Part shown: positions 40,527 through 49,807 of the stretch, one piece after another
Layout: each line of letters begins with the position of its first letter
Position numbering within the stretch: position 1 is the stretch's first letter
Assembly: GCA_018712805.1 (NCBI GenBank)
Contig: DVGI01000038.1
Coordinates: forward strand, 1 to 64,000
Direction: 5' to 3'
Source of the DNA: Candidatus Fimenecus excrementavium
Lineage (GTDB): Bacteria > Bacillota > Clostridia > Oscillospirales > Acutalibacteraceae
DNA: 64,000 nucleotides
Program-made: the position numbers and the translations under genes
Notes under the pieces: model-generated
What the model was told of the DNA's origin: nothing
The model's database searches: none
What the model saw: the letters and a program-made list of their open reading frames with translations, nothing else

Positions 40527-42273
40527 AATAGTTGTCGGCGCAGGGAGCTGCGGTATTGCAGCCGGCGCCCAGAAAGTTTATGACGCGTTGCAAACCGAAC
40601 TTGCCGGAAAAGACGGCGCAACGCTTTCGATTACGGGCTGCAACGGTATGTGCTTTTTAGAGCCGATTGTCGATTTATATGACGACCAAAACAATCTCAC
40701 AAGACTTGTCCGCGTCAAAGCGCAGGACGCCGAAGCGATTGTAGGGGCGGCTTTAAGCAGCGACCTTTCTGCGGTGCAAGACCTTGTCATTTCCGACGAG
40801 GACGCCCGGTTTTTGGAAAAACAAACCCGAATTGCGCTTCGGCACTGCGGCGTAATCAACCCGGAAGACATTGACGACTATGAAAACACCGACGGCTATA
40901 AAGCAATTCGCAAAGCGCTTTTCGAGATGACACCGGAACAGGTGATTGAGGAAATTAAAATTTCCGGCCTTGCCGGGCGCGGCGGCGCAGGCTTCCCGAC
41001 TTGGTTCAAGTGGAACGCGGCGCGCGCCTCCGAAGGCGACGAGAAATATTTAATCTGCAACGCGGACGAGGGCGACCCCGGCGCGTTTATGGACCGTGCC
41101 GTGATTGAAGGCGATCCCCATTCGCTTATAGAGGGTATGCTCATCGGTGCTTACGCGATAGGCGCGAAAGAAGCGATTGTCTATGTCCGCGCGGAATATC
41201 CGCTTGCGATTAAACGCTTGGAAAAGGCAATTCAACAAGCCGAAGAAAAAGGCTATCTCGGCGAAAACATATTCGGCAGCAATTTTTCCTGCAAAATTCG
41301 GATTAAGGCGGGCGCGGGCGCATTCGTCTGCGGCGAAGAAACCGCGTTGATTGAATCATTAGAGGGCAACCGCGGTATGCCCCGGCTGAAACCCCCGTTC
41401 CCCGCGCAGGAAGGCTATTGGCACAAGCCGTCGAACATTAACAACGTCGAAACCTTTGCCAATGTGGCTTGGATTTTAAACAACGGCGGCGCGGCGTTTG
41501 CCGCAATGGGTACCGAAGGCAGCAAAGGCACAAAGGTGTTTGCGCTGACCGGTAAAGTGCGCCGCGGCGGTCTTGTCGAAATCCCGATGGGCAAAACCCT
41601 GCGCGACGTCATTTTCGACATCGGCGGCGGAATCCGCGACGGCAAAGCGTTCAAAGCTGTGCAGATGGGCGGACCGTCCGGCGGTTGTATCCCCGCGGAT
41701 TTGCTTGACACCGTCATTGACTATAAAGCGCTCGGCGCAACAGGTGCTATCATGGGCTCCGGCGGTATGGTCGTTATGGACGAAGGCACCTGCATGGTCG
41801 GCATGGCGAAGTTCTTTTTGGATTTCACCGCGAAAGAATCCTGCGGAAAATGCGTCCATTGCCGCCTCGGCACAAAGCGTATGCTCGAAGTGCTCACCCG
41901 CATTGTAGAGGGTGAGGGGAAACCGGGCGACATTGAGCTTTTGGAAGAGCTTTGCTATTCCGTCAAAGACGGCGCGCTTTGCGGCCTCGGTCAAACCGCG
42001 CCCAACCCCGTGCTTACAACCCTTCGCTATTTCCGCGACGAGTTTGAAGCCCATATCAATGAAAAACGGTGTCCGGCCGGCGAATGCACGGCGCTGATTA
42101 CCTATTCTATCAATCCTGAAAAATGCGTCGGCTGCACCAAATGTGCGCGCAACTGCCCGGTTCATGCGATTTCCGGCAGCGTCAAAGCGGTGCACAGCAT
42201 TGACCCGTCCGTTTGCATCAAATGCGGCAAATGTGCGGAAAACTGCAACTTCGGCGCAGTGGAGGTGCACTAA
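40519..42273 (+). CDS. nuoF: NuoF-like NADH-binding flavoprotein (HydB type)
   Basis: The 584-residue protein has an N-terminal thioredoxin-like 2Fe-2S domain (residues 1-110). The FMN/NADH domain follows with GRGGAGFPTWFKW (about 154-166) and CNADEGDPGAFMDR (about 180-195), then an SLBB domain and the NuoF 4Fe-4S site SCGKCVHCRLGTKRM. The C-terminus adds two ferredoxin clusters, CVGCTKCARNCP and CIKCGKCAENC. The added domains are absent from respiratory NuoF and are typical of soluble bifurcating complexes. The ATG at 40519 follows GGAGGAAAAGGAAC. It oxidises or reduces NAD(H) through FMN. Confidence 0.94.
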   Translation: MPKIVVGAGSCGIAAGAQKVYDALQTELAGKDGATLSITGCNGMCFLEPIVDLYDDQNNLTRLVRVKAQDAEAIVGAALSSDLSAVQDLVISDEDARFLEKQTRIALRHCGVINPEDIDDYENTDGYKAIRKALFEMTPEQVIEEIKISGLAGRGGAGFPTWFKWNAARASEGDEKYLICNADEGDPGAFMDRAVIEGDPHSLIEGMLIGAYAIGAKEAIVYVRAEYPLAIKRLEKAIQQAEEKGYLGENIFGSNFSCKIRIKAGAGAFVCGEETALIESLEGNRGMPRLKPPFPAQEGYWHKPSNINNVETFANVAWILNNGGAAFAAMGTEGSKGTKVFALTGKVRRGGLVEIPMGKTLRDVIFDIGGGIRDGKAFKAVQMGGPSGGCIPADLLDTVIDYKALGATGAIMGSGGMVVMDEGTCMVGMAKFFLDFTAKESCGKCVHCRLGTKRMLEVLTRIVEGEGKPGDIELLEELCYSVKDGALCGLGQTAPNPVLTTLRYFRDEFEAHINEKRCPAGECTALITYSINPEKCVGCTKCARNCPVHAISGSVKAVHSIDPSVCIKCGKCAENCNFGAVEVH

Positions 42274-45098
42274 TGAGCTTGATTCATATTACCATAGATG
42301 GGCATACCCTTGCCGTGGAAGAGGGGACATCGCTCCTTGCTGCGGCAACCCAAAACGGGCTGAATATCCCGCATCTTTGCTTTGACGAGCGCGTGGCGCT
42401 TTACGGCGCCTGCGGGCTTTGCGTGGTCGAAGTCGAGGGCACGGCGAAACTGCTGCGTGCCTGCTCGACCAAAGCGACGGACGGCATGGTCGTCCACACC
42501 GACACCGAGCGCGTCACCCGTGCGCGCAAAGTGGCGCTCGAACTTCTGCTTTCCGACCACGACGGCGATTGTAAAGCGCCCTGCACCAAAGCCTGCCCGG
42601 CAAATACCGACTGCCAGGGCTATGTCGCTTTGATTGCGAACGGCGAATACAACGAAGCCACGCGCGTGATTAAAGAGAAAATCCCGGTCCCCGCGTCTAT
42701 CGGGCGCGTCTGCCCGCACCCGTGCGAATCCAAATGCCGCCGCCAGTTTGTCGACGAGCCGGTCTCTATTGCCGCGCTCAAAGGCTTTGCGGCCGATATG
42801 GATATGGCGAGCGTCAACCCTTACGTCCCGCCTGTTGAGCCGGATACCGGCAAAACCGTCGCTGTTGTGGGCGGCGGTCCCGGCGGACTGACTGCGGCTT
42901 ATTTTCTGCGCCGCCAAGGGCACAGCGTTACCATTTTTGACGCGATGCCGAAAATGGGAGGTATGCTTCGTTACGGCATTCCCGAATACCGTCTGCCGAA
43001 AGCGATTTTGGACCGTGAAATCGACCAAATTGAAGCGATTGGCGTAAAGCTTTGCAACAACGTAAAAATCGGCAAAGATAAAACCCTTGAAGACTTGCGG
43101 AAAGACTATGACGCGGTGGTGCTTGCCGCCGGCGCGTGGAGCAGCAGCAAAATGCGCGTACCGGGTGAGGATATCCCCGGCGTTTTGGGCGGCATTGATT
43201 TCCTGCGCGCGGTTGCACTCGGGGAAGCGCCCGCAATCGGCAACGCCGTTGCCGTGGTCGGCGGCGGCAACACCGCCATGGACGCCTGCCGCACAGCGGT
43301 TCGTCTGGGCGCGAAAGATGTCTTTGTCATTTACCGCCGCACGCGTGCCGAAATGCCGGCCGAAGAAGCCGAAATTGTCGAGTCCGAGGAAGAGGGCGTG
43401 CAGTATCGCTTCTTAACTTCGCCGATTGAATTCACCGAAGAAAACGGTAAGGTGCGCGCGGTGCTTCAAAAAATGCGCCTCGGTGAGCCGGACGCAAGCG
43501 GTCGCCGCCGTCCCGAACCGATTGAAGGCGAAACCGAAACCCTCTTGTTAGATACCGTGATTATGGCAATCGGTCAGCACCCGGACCTTACCGGCTTTGA
43601 AAGCGTGGAAACGACGGCGCGCCACACCATTGCCGCCGACGAAGAAACCTTCCGCACGTCGCTTGACGGCGTGTTCGCGGTGGGTGATATGACCAACAAA
43701 GGCGCTTCTATCGCGATTGCCGCCATAGGCGAAGCGCAAAAAGCGTCTGTCATTGTGGACCGTTACCTTGCGGGCGAAGCGGCACGCTATAAAAAGCCGT
43801 TTTATGTGGAACGCGACCTGCCGCCGGAATTTTTCTCAAAATTCCCGAAAGCGCCGCGTGCCAAAATGCCCCAGCGCCCCGCCGAAGAACGCAAACACGA
43901 CTTCGGCGAAGTAGCCCTCGGTTTTTCCGAAGAAGTTGCTAGAAAAGAAGCCATGCGTTGCCTCGAATGCGGCTGCCATGACTATTATGAATGTAAACTG
44001 ATTGAATACGCGAACCAATATGATGTCAAACCCGAACGCTTTGCCGGCGAAAAGCACCACCGCAACGAAGAAGACGTCAATTCGCTGATTTCCCGTAACA
44101 CCGATAAATGTATTCTCTGCGGGCTTTGCGTGCGCGTCTGCGAAGAAGCGATGGGAAAGACCAATTTGGGACTTATCGGGCGCGGCTTTGACACCATCGT
44201 CAGCCCCGAATTTTCCTTGCCGCTGGAAGAAAGCAGCTGTATGTTCTGCGGTCAGTGCGTGACCGTCTGCCCGACCGGCGCGCTTCGTGAAAAACAGCCG
44301 GTCAAAAAACGGATTACGCTCCCCGAAAACAGCGTGCAGTCCGTCTGCACCGATTGTTCGGCGCTTTGCAAAACCGACGTCCGCTTTATCGGCAAAACCG
44401 TAACACGCGTTTTGCCCGCGGGCGAAAAAGGATTGCTTTGCAAGGCCGGTCGCTTCGGCATTTTTGAAGCCGCCGAAGAAAAACAGCCGATTTCCGACAA
44501 AGCACTTTCCGAGATTCGCGCAAAGCTTTCCGAATACGGCGACAGCGCAGCGGTCGTGTTCGGTCCGACGGCGTCTATGGAAGAAATGGCGTTTGCCAAA
44601 GCGCATTTCAAAGCGGTTTATGCAGATGTCACTGAAAAATCTGCCGCTTTTGCGGGTGCAAAGCTTTTGGAAATCCCGTCCGTCAAAGATTACCGCGGCG
44701 AAAAAGCGGTCATTTTGGTCGATTGCAAACTGCCCGCTGATTTTGCGCCCGAATATACCGTGGCGCTTTCCCACGCCGAAGCGCAAAACGCAAGCGCCCA
44801 GGTGTTTACCGCACCGTTTACGGCCGAGGGCGGCACATATTTAAAAGCCGACGGCTCTGTGCGCACGGCGCAGGCAGCAATTAAGTCCGCGCTTCCGACC
44901 AAACTTTCCGCGCTTGCCGCGCTTTGCGGCGAAACCGTATCGCCGGAAGAAATGACGAAAGCGCTTAAAAAGACCTACTCGGTACTTGCAAATCCCAAAG
45001 ATTCTGCTATAATCGAGACAGAACTTTTGCGAATCGGCGGCGGTTATTTCCAAAACCGCACAAGCGAGGAAATCGCGCGGTTCTGCGATAAGTTCTAA
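42273..45098 (+). CDS. NuoG/GltD fusion iron-sulfur flavoprotein
   Basis: The 941-residue protein combines several modules. First is a NuoG-like 2Fe-2S domain (Cys 36, 47, 50, 64), then a Cys-rich 4Fe-4S region from Cys100 (CKAPCTKACPANTDC). Next is a GltD-like flavoprotein (about 140-505) with FAD loop VVGGGPGGLTAAYFL (198) and NADP-type loop VVGGGNTAMDACRTA (328) followed by IYRRTRAEMPA. Two ferredoxin clusters follow (Cys 613-623 and 656-666), then a short NuoG-like tail (CTDCSALCKTD and LLCKAGRFG). There is no H-cluster. The start overlaps the nuoF stop (TAATG). It probably joins NuoEF to move electrons between NAD(H), a second nucleotide and ferredoxin; partner and direction are inferred. 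Confidence 0.88.
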   Translation: MSLIHITIDGHTLAVEEGTSLLAAATQNGLNIPHLCFDERVALYGACGLCVVEVEGTAKLLRACSTKATDGMVVHTDTERVTRARKVALELLLSDHDGDCKAPCTKACPANTDCQGYVALIANGEYNEATRVIKEKIPVPASIGRVCPHPCESKCRRQFVDEPVSIAALKGFAADMDMASVNPYVPPVEPDTGKTVAVVGGGPGGLTAAYFLRRQGHSVTIFDAMPKMGGMLRYGIPEYRLPKAILDREIDQIEAIGVKLCNNVKIGKDKTLEDLRKDYDAVVLAAGAWSSSKMRVPGEDIPGVLGGIDFLRAVALGEAPAIGNAVAVVGGGNTAMDACRTAVRLGAKDVFVIYRRTRAEMPAEEAEIVESEEEGVQYRFLTSPIEFTEENGKVRAVLQKMRLGEPDASGRRRPEPIEGETETLLLDTVIMAIGQHPDLTGFESVETTARHTIAADEETFRTSLDGVFAVGDMTNKGASIAIAAIGEAQKASVIVDRYLAGEAARYKKPFYVERDLPPEFFSKFPKAPRAKMPQRPAEERKHDFGEVALGFSEEVARKEAMRCLECGCHDYYECKLIEYANQYDVKPERFAGEKHHRNEEDVNSLISRNTDKCILCGLCVRVCEEAMGKTNLGLIGRGFDTIVSPEFSLPLEESSCMFCGQCVTVCPTGALREKQPVKKRITLPENSVQSVCTDCSALCKTDVRFIGKTVTRVLPAGEKGLLCKAGRFGIFEAAEEKQPISDKALSEIRAKLSEYGDSAAVVFGPTASMEEMAFAKAHFKAVYADVTEKSAAFAGAKLLEIPSVKDYRGEKAVILVDCKLPADFAPEYTVALSHAEAQNASAQVFTAPFTAEGGTYLKADGSVRTAQAAIKSALPTKLSALAALCGETVSPEEMTKALKKTYSVLANPKDSAIIETELLRIGGGYFQNRTSEEIARFCDKF
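44986..45013 (+). promoter_or_regulatory. Promoter inside the 3' end of the NuoG/GltD gene, for the riboswitch operon
   Basis: TTGCAA (44986-44991), 16 bp and TATAAT (45008-45013) with a preceding TGC (extended -10) lie 85 bp before the stop codon. This is the best candidate to drive the riboswitch RNA. Confidence 0.6.
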
Positions 45099-45116
45099 TC
45101 TTATTTTCCGTTTACG

Positions 45117-45278
45117 GGTTTTCCGGCGTACCGCGCCGGAAATGAAAAGGGAACACGGTGTAAATCCGTGACAGCCCCCGCTACTGTAATGCCCACGTCC
45201 TGCCATTTTGCCACTGGGTCACCCCGGGAAGGCGGCAGCGGCGGTTTACGGCAAAGCCAGGAGACCTGCCCGCAAATG
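45117..45278 (+). promoter_or_regulatory. Cobalamin riboswitch aptamer
   Basis: The conserved cobalamin elements appear in order: GAAAAGGGAA, GGTGTAAATCC, the ACAGCCCCCGCTACTGTAA block (about 45171-45189), GCCACTGGG with CCGGGAAGGC (about 45210-45235), and the B12 box AAGCCAGGAGACCTGCC (about 45254-45270). Together these are diagnostic for the AdoCbl-type B12 riboswitch. It lies in the 369-bp gap before the exported toroid gene. The ends are approximate. Confidence 0.95.
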
Positions 45279-45359
45279 ATGCAAAAATTCTTTCGGTGGG
45301 AGAGAAGTATGCAGTGCAAAACTGGGGTAGAAATACTACCTTTCTTTTGTTGTGCATCG

Positions 45360-45390
45360 GGCGAAGCTCTCCAAAGCTTCGCCTTTTTTT
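45360..45390 (+). terminator. Riboswitch expression platform terminator
   Basis: GGCGAAGCT (45360-45368) pairs with AGCTTCGCC (45375-45383), followed by seven T. It lies 80 bp after the aptamer and 78 bp before the first gene. A further small hairpin GGTAG-AAATA-CTACC (45326-45340) lies between and could be part of the switching. B12 binding would favour termination. Confidence 0.85.
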
Positions 45391-45467
45391 GCCGGAAAGG
45401 AGGCATTTTCAAAAAACAGAACAACCCGGATTTTCCGGCAAATCAACAATTGAAAGGAATTTGAGTT

Positions 45468-46640
45468 ATGAAAAAAACAGGTTTAACCGTTCTTTCCGTC
45501 CTGCTCGTTTTGAGCCTTTTAACAGTATCCGTATTTGCGGCGGACAGCAACGCCGCCGAAAAACAAGGGCTTTGTGCTTGGCTGCAAAACGATGACAACA
45601 CCGGCTTTGATTATTCTGAAACCTCTTTTGCCGACGGCACAGTCGATTGGTCTGCATTTGCACTGGCGAGAAGTTTCGCCGACGTGCCCAAAGAATATCC
45701 GGCTTATATCAATGCCGTTGTGGAAAACACGTTTTCCTCGCTTTATCCGTCCGATTTTTCCCGCATTACCTTGAGCGCCACAGCTTGCGGCCTTGACCCG
45801 CGCGCAGTCGGCGGTCACGATTTGCTCGCGGCGCTCTCTTCGGTGGATTACACCAAACAAACCTATTTAAGCAGCCTTGTTTTCCCGCTGATTGCGATGA
45901 ATTTCCGCTCGGATTTCGGCTTTTCGGACGAAGTGAAAGCGGATATTGTCAAAACGATTTTGGCTGCGCAACTTTCCGACGGCGGCTTCCCTTACAGCAC
46001 GGAAGACTCCGGCTACGGCGTCACCTCCGACACCGACACCACTTCTATGGCGGTGCAAGCGCTCGCACCGTATTATAAGACCGACGACGCGGTGCGCGCG
46101 GCGGTAGATAAAGCGCTCGACTACCTTTTGACCCAACAGTTTGACGACGGCTCTTTCGGCTATACGGCTTGGGGCTCGAAAAGCGGCGAATCCACCGCGC
46201 AGGTGATTCTTGCGCTGTGCGCACTCGGGATTGACCCGACCGACGCGCGCTTTGTCAAAAACGGCAAAACGCCCGTGGACGCGCTGAAAACCTATATCGG
46301 TGAAAACGGCGGCGCATGGTATCTCGATTACCAGAGCGGCAAGCCCGTTGAAAATGCGCTTTCTACTTATCAGGTGTTAATGGGGCTTGAAGCTTACGAC
46401 CGCTTTGTTTCCGGCGCACCGTCCATTTACACCTACGATGAAAAGCCGCAGGCTCCCGAAACCACTAAACCCACCACCACGCCGGAAACGACTGCTCCGC
46501 AGACCACCGAGCCCGCGACCGAGAACAAAGAGAATGTCGAAATTCCGAAAACCGGTGCGGTAACAGTACCCGTCGGCGCGGCAGTCCTGCTCCTCGGTGC
46601 GGCGGCAACCGTTTTTTTTGTAAAAAAAGATGAACGCTAA
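45468..46640 (+). CDS. Exported alpha/alpha-toroid protein, transcobalamin/intrinsic-factor barrel-like, with sortase-like anchor
   Basis: The 390-residue protein has a signal peptide (1-24, cut after SVFA) and a toroid of paired helices from about 30 to 310. The toroid has prenyltransferase/squalene-cyclase type repeats: QLSDGGFPYS, DTDTTSMAVQAL, QQFDDGSFGYT and STAQVILALCALG. The same fold forms the N-terminal domain of animal intrinsic factor and transcobalamin. A Thr/Pro linker (about 330-360) leads to IPKTG, a hydrophobic helix and KKDER, a sortase-like wall anchor. It is first after the B12 riboswitch, so surface cobalamin or cobinamide binding is likely. Function is inferred from fold and context. 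AAAGGAATTTGAGTT precedes the ATG. Confidence 0.8.
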   Translation: MKKTGLTVLSVLLVLSLLTVSVFAADSNAAEKQGLCAWLQNDDNTGFDYSETSFADGTVDWSAFALARSFADVPKEYPAYINAVVENTFSSLYPSDFSRITLSATACGLDPRAVGGHDLLAALSSVDYTKQTYLSSLVFPLIAMNFRSDFGFSDEVKADIVKTILAAQLSDGGFPYSTEDSGYGVTSDTDTTSMAVQALAPYYKTDDAVRAAVDKALDYLLTQQFDDGSFGYTAWGSKSGESTAQVILALCALGIDPTDARFVKNGKTPVDALKTYIGENGGAWYLDYQSGKPVENALSTYQVLMGLEAYDRFVSGAPSIYTYDEKPQAPETTKPTTTPETTAPQTTEPATENKENVEIPKTGAVTVPVGAAVLLLGAAATVFFVKKDER

Positions 46641-47340
46641 AAAACTTCTTATTTGCTTTTTAACCCTTTGCCTTCTGCTTTGTGCCTGCGGCAAAACTGC
46701 GCCGGCGCAAGGGGAAACAACGGGCAGTGAACCAAAAACAGAGCAAGCTACCGGCGTGGGCGAAACTTCGTCCGCGCCGGCGGCGTTGCCGACGAATGCC
46801 GCGACGAATACGCAAACGCCGTCCGGCAGCGCGCAACCGACAAAGGGGAGCGCGGGAAATGCCGGGAACAGCGGCGCTTCGAGCGGCTCCGGTTCTAAAA
46901 CGTCCGGCAACTCTGCCGCAAACGCGCAAAAGACGCCTGTCGCAACGGCGACACAGCCGCAAAAGCAAAACACGATTTCCCTTTCGATTACCTGCAAAAA
47001 CGCAATCAACAACGGCATTTTAGATGACCCCAATTACGCGGGCGTCCTGCCGGAAAACGGCGTGATTTTTTCGTCCGACGCTGTAAAAATCGAGTCGGGC
47101 GACACGGTGATGCAGGTCGTGAAATCCACGCTTAAAGCCAACAAAATTGTGTATCAAATCGCCTCCGACGGCTATATCAAAAGCATTTCGGGGCTCGGCG
47201 AATTTGACTGCGGCGCGCAAAGCGGCTGGCTTTATAAGGTCAACGGCGTGAGCCCCAGTATTTCCACGCGGTATTATACTTTAAAACCCGGTGACCGGGT
47301 GGAGCTTATCTACACCTGCAAACAGGGGGATGTTTCATGA
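46630..47340 (+). CDS. Lipoprotein with DUF4430 (transcobalamin C-terminal-like) domain
   Basis: The 236-residue protein has a lipoprotein signal (LLLCAC, lipid Cys at about residue 20). A Thr/Ser/Ala/Gly-rich linker runs from about 22 to 112, and a DUF4430 domain from about 115 to the end. In that domain GDTVMQVVKSTL, CGAQSGWLYKVNGVSPS and LKPGDRVELIYTC are the family blocks. This domain corresponds to the C-terminal beta domain of transcobalamin and intrinsic factor. It overlaps the toroid gene by 11 bases and the ECF-T gene by four. The two exported proteins probably act together to hold B12 at the membrane for the ECF transporter; this is inference. Confidence 0.85.
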   Translation: MNAKKLLICFLTLCLLLCACGKTAPAQGETTGSEPKTEQATGVGETSSAPAALPTNAATNTQTPSGSAQPTKGSAGNAGNSGASSGSGSKTSGNSAANAQKTPVATATQPQKQNTISLSITCKNAINNGILDDPNYAGVLPENGVIFSSDAVKIESGDTVMQVVKSTLKANKIVYQIASDGYIKSISGLGEFDCGAQSGWLYKVNGVSPSISTRYYTLKPGDRVELIYTCKQGDVS

Positions 47341-48203
47341 AGACGGACCGTTCCTTCTTTTATAGACTTCGAACCGCCACGCTGCTCGTTCTTCTTTTGG
47401 CGGTTTCGCTTGTCACCATGCTGCGGGTGCACCCCGTAGTATCTTTGCTTTCCGCATGTTCGGGTGCGCTTTCTCTTCTGCTTTACGGCGGCAGAGGGGA
47501 ATTGCGCGCCCTTTTGCGCTTTTGTCTTCCGGTGGGGCTTTTGCTTATTTTGTTTAACCTTGCGTTCAACCGCAACGGCGTAACCGTTCTGTTTTATATC
47601 GGCGACGCGGCGGTGACGCTTGAATCAATTTTATATGCCCTCTTTACCGCATTCGCCTTTTGCGGCGCGGTGCTTTGGTTCTCGTTTTTCTGCGCCTTTT
47701 TAGACAGCGACCGGGTTTATCGGCTGTTTGCCCGCTTTTCAAAAGGGCTTGCCGTTATCTTTTCGCTGTCATTGGCGCTCGTGCCGAAAATTTTAGAAAA
47801 ATACGAAGAAATCAAGCTTCAAGAACGCGCTGAAACCGATAAAAAACATCGCTTCACGCAAAACATTTTACAGCTTTCCGCCCTGTTTTCGTGGGTGCTC
47901 GAAGATTCGTTTGAAACTGCGGTTTCGATGAAAGCCCGCGGCGCGCTGTTAAAAGAAAAACGGCAAACTCAAAAGCAAAAGGCGACTGTTGCGGACATAT
48001 TGCTTTGGATTTTATCTATCGCTTGCATAGCACTCATGTTCTTTTCGCCGCCGATGCTTGCGGAAATTTACCCGAAATTCCGAGAAGAAGCCTATCTTCA
48101 AAACAGCATTTCGTATTTGCCGCTGTTTTTATTGTATTTTTCCCCGGTTATTTTTAAATTTTGGGAGGTGACAAAGTGGAAGTTTATCGCGCGAAAAATT
48201 TGA
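47337..48203 (+). CDS. ECF transporter T component (CbiQ-like)
   Basis: The 288-residue protein has about six membrane helices and a cytosolic helical part with SMKARG, the Ala-Arg-Gly coupling motif of EcfT that docks on the ATPases. It is the transmembrane scaffold of an energy-coupling factor transporter. It starts in an ATGA overlap with the lipoprotein gene and overlaps the ATPase gene by 28 bases. The riboswitch upstream indicates cobalamin or a precursor as the cargo. Confidence 0.9.
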   Translation: MKTDRSFFYRLRTATLLVLLLAVSLVTMLRVHPVVSLLSACSGALSLLLYGGRGELRALLRFCLPVGLLLILFNLAFNRNGVTVLFYIGDAAVTLESILYALFTAFAFCGAVLWFSFFCAFLDSDRVYRLFARFSKGLAVIFSLSLALVPKILEKYEEIKLQERAETDKKHRFTQNILQLSALFSWVLEDSFETAVSMKARGALLKEKRQTQKQKATVADILLWILSIACIALMFFSPPMLAEIYPKFREEAYLQNSISYLPLFLLYFSPVIFKFWEVTKWKFIARKI

Positions 48204-49807
48204 ATTTTACCTATGCGGGCTGTGAAAAACCCGCGCTGCAACATATAGATTTCTCCGTAAACGAAGGCGATTTTGTGCTGTTGTTCGGCGCTTCGGGGAG
48301 CGGCAAAACCACGCTTTTGCGCCTTTTAAAACAGGAAATCGCCCCCGCCGGTCACCTTTCGGGGGAATTGACTTATTTGGGCGCTTCTGTTCGCGATGTG
48401 CCTTATAAAACGTCCGTCGCCGAAATTGGCTACACCGCGCAAAATCCCGACACCCAACAAGTTTCGGAATTTGTCTGCAACGAGCTTCGCTTCCTTTTGG
48501 AAAACTTAGGCGTTTCCGAAGCGGAAATCAATCTGCGCGTGGCGGAAACCGTCACTTTTTTCGGAACGGAGGATTTGTATTCCCGCTGCATCAGCACGCT
48601 TTCCGGCGGCGAAAAGCAAATTGTCAATTTACAGGCGGTGTTTGTGTCCAATCCGCGGGTGCTGCTGCTCGACGAACCGCTTTCTCAACTCGACCCGTTT
48701 TCCTGCGGGCGGTTTGTGGAATTGCTCGGCCGCATCAGCCGCGAGCTCGGCGTGACGGTATTTGTCGCCGAGCATAATATCCAGCCGATTTTGCCGCTTG
48801 TCACAAAGGTGCTGTATTTGGAAAGCGGCGCTTGCACCGCGTTTGACAGCGCTGACCGATTTTTAGAGGCTCAACCGTCCGCCTCGCCCGTGACGGCGAT
48901 TCCGGCGGCACTGGGAATTCCGGTCACGTCGCCCGTCCCGAAAACCATTCCCGCGTGCCGCGAACTTATAAAAACCCTGCCGTCGCTTCCCACTCCCGCG
49001 TTAAAAACAGAAACGGAAAAACAGGAAGTCGCCCTCCGACTTTCCGATGTTTCTTTTCGCTATGGGCGCGACGAAAAAGACGTGCTAAACGGCGTGTCAC
49101 TCGACTTGCGGCGCGGCGAAATCTTTTCGGTCGTCGGCGCGAACGGATCGGGGAAAACGACCCTTTTGAAAGTCCTTTCGGGGGCCTGCAAACCGTATGC
49201 CGGCAAGCGAAAAGCGGAAGTCGCGCTTCGCGTGGCAAGCGTGCCGCAAAATCCGCAAGCCTGCTTCTCGTTTGACACGGTGCTCGAAGTATTGCAGTTT
49301 GCGGCGGACCCGCCCGCCCCGAAAGCGCTGTTCCACGCGCTCAATTCCAAAACGCCGGCGGAAAATATAAAACCGCTCGAAAGCATAAAAACCGTGGCGG
49401 AAAAACTCGACCTTTCCGATGTGCTTTTATCGAACCCCTTTGATTTGAGCAGCGGCCAGCAGCAGCGCGTCGCCATTGCCCGCGCACTTTTGCAGTCGCC
49501 GGACGTCTTGCTGTTTGACGAAGCGACCAAAGGACTCGACAGCGACCGAAAAAAGACCCTCAGCCGGCTTTTGAACGACTTAAAAGAGCAGGGGAAAGCG
49601 GTTTTGCTCGTGACGCATGATTTGGATTTTGCCGCCGAGGTCTCCGACCGCTGTGCGCTCCTGTTTGACGGCAAGCTTGCGCTTACAGCAGACAACCGAG
49701 CGTTTTTTACCCAAAGTACAGTCTACACCTCCACTGTGGCGCGCGCCTTTTCTTTTGTTCCGGGGGAAACCCGACCGGTTTCGATGCGGGAGGTGCAAAA
49801 TGACTAA
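48176..49807 (+). CDS. ECF transporter fused double ATPase (EcfA-EcfA')
   Basis: The 543-residue protein contains two ABC ATPase domains in one chain. The first (about 1-225) has GASGSGKTT, LSGGEKQI and LLLDEPLSQLD. The second (about 275-535) has GANGSGKTT, LSSGQQQRVA and LLFDEATKGLD. Many ECF systems use two separate ATPases; here they are fused. The start is GTG 48176 after GGGAGG, inside the end of the T gene. It powers uptake with the T and S components. About 50 residues of Pro/Ala-rich linker separate the domains. Confidence 0.93.
   Translation: MEVYRAKNLNFTYAGCEKPALQHIDFSVNEGDFVLLFGASGSGKTTLLRLLKQEIAPAGHLSGELTYLGASVRDVPYKTSVAEIGYTAQNPDTQQVSEFVCNELRFLLENLGVSEAEINLRVAETVTFFGTEDLYSRCISTLSGGEKQIVNLQAVFVSNPRVLLLDEPLSQLDPFSCGRFVELLGRISRELGVTVFVAEHNIQPILPLVTKVLYLESGACTAFDSADRFLEAQPSASPVTAIPAALGIPVTSPVPKTIPACRELIKTLPSLPTPALKTETEKQEVALRLSDVSFRYGRDEKDVLNGVSLDLRRGEIFSVVGANGSGKTTLLKVLSGACKPYAGKRKAEVALRVASVPQNPQACFSFDTVLEVLQFAADPPAPKALFHALNSKTPAENIKPLESIKTVAEKLDLSDVLLSNPFDLSSGQQQRVAIARALLQSPDVLLFDEATKGLDSDRKKTLSRLLNDLKEQGKAVLLVTHDLDFAAEVSDRCALLFDGKLALTADNRAFFTQSTVYTSTVARAFSFVPGETRPVSMREVQND

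Noticed and set aside
45309..45464. A ~51-codon frame starting after the riboswitch aptamer, with GTGGGAGAGAAG before its ATG
   Set aside because: It runs through the terminator hairpin and T tract of the expression platform, and its translation has no leader-peptide logic. Overlap with the platform is the simpler explanation.
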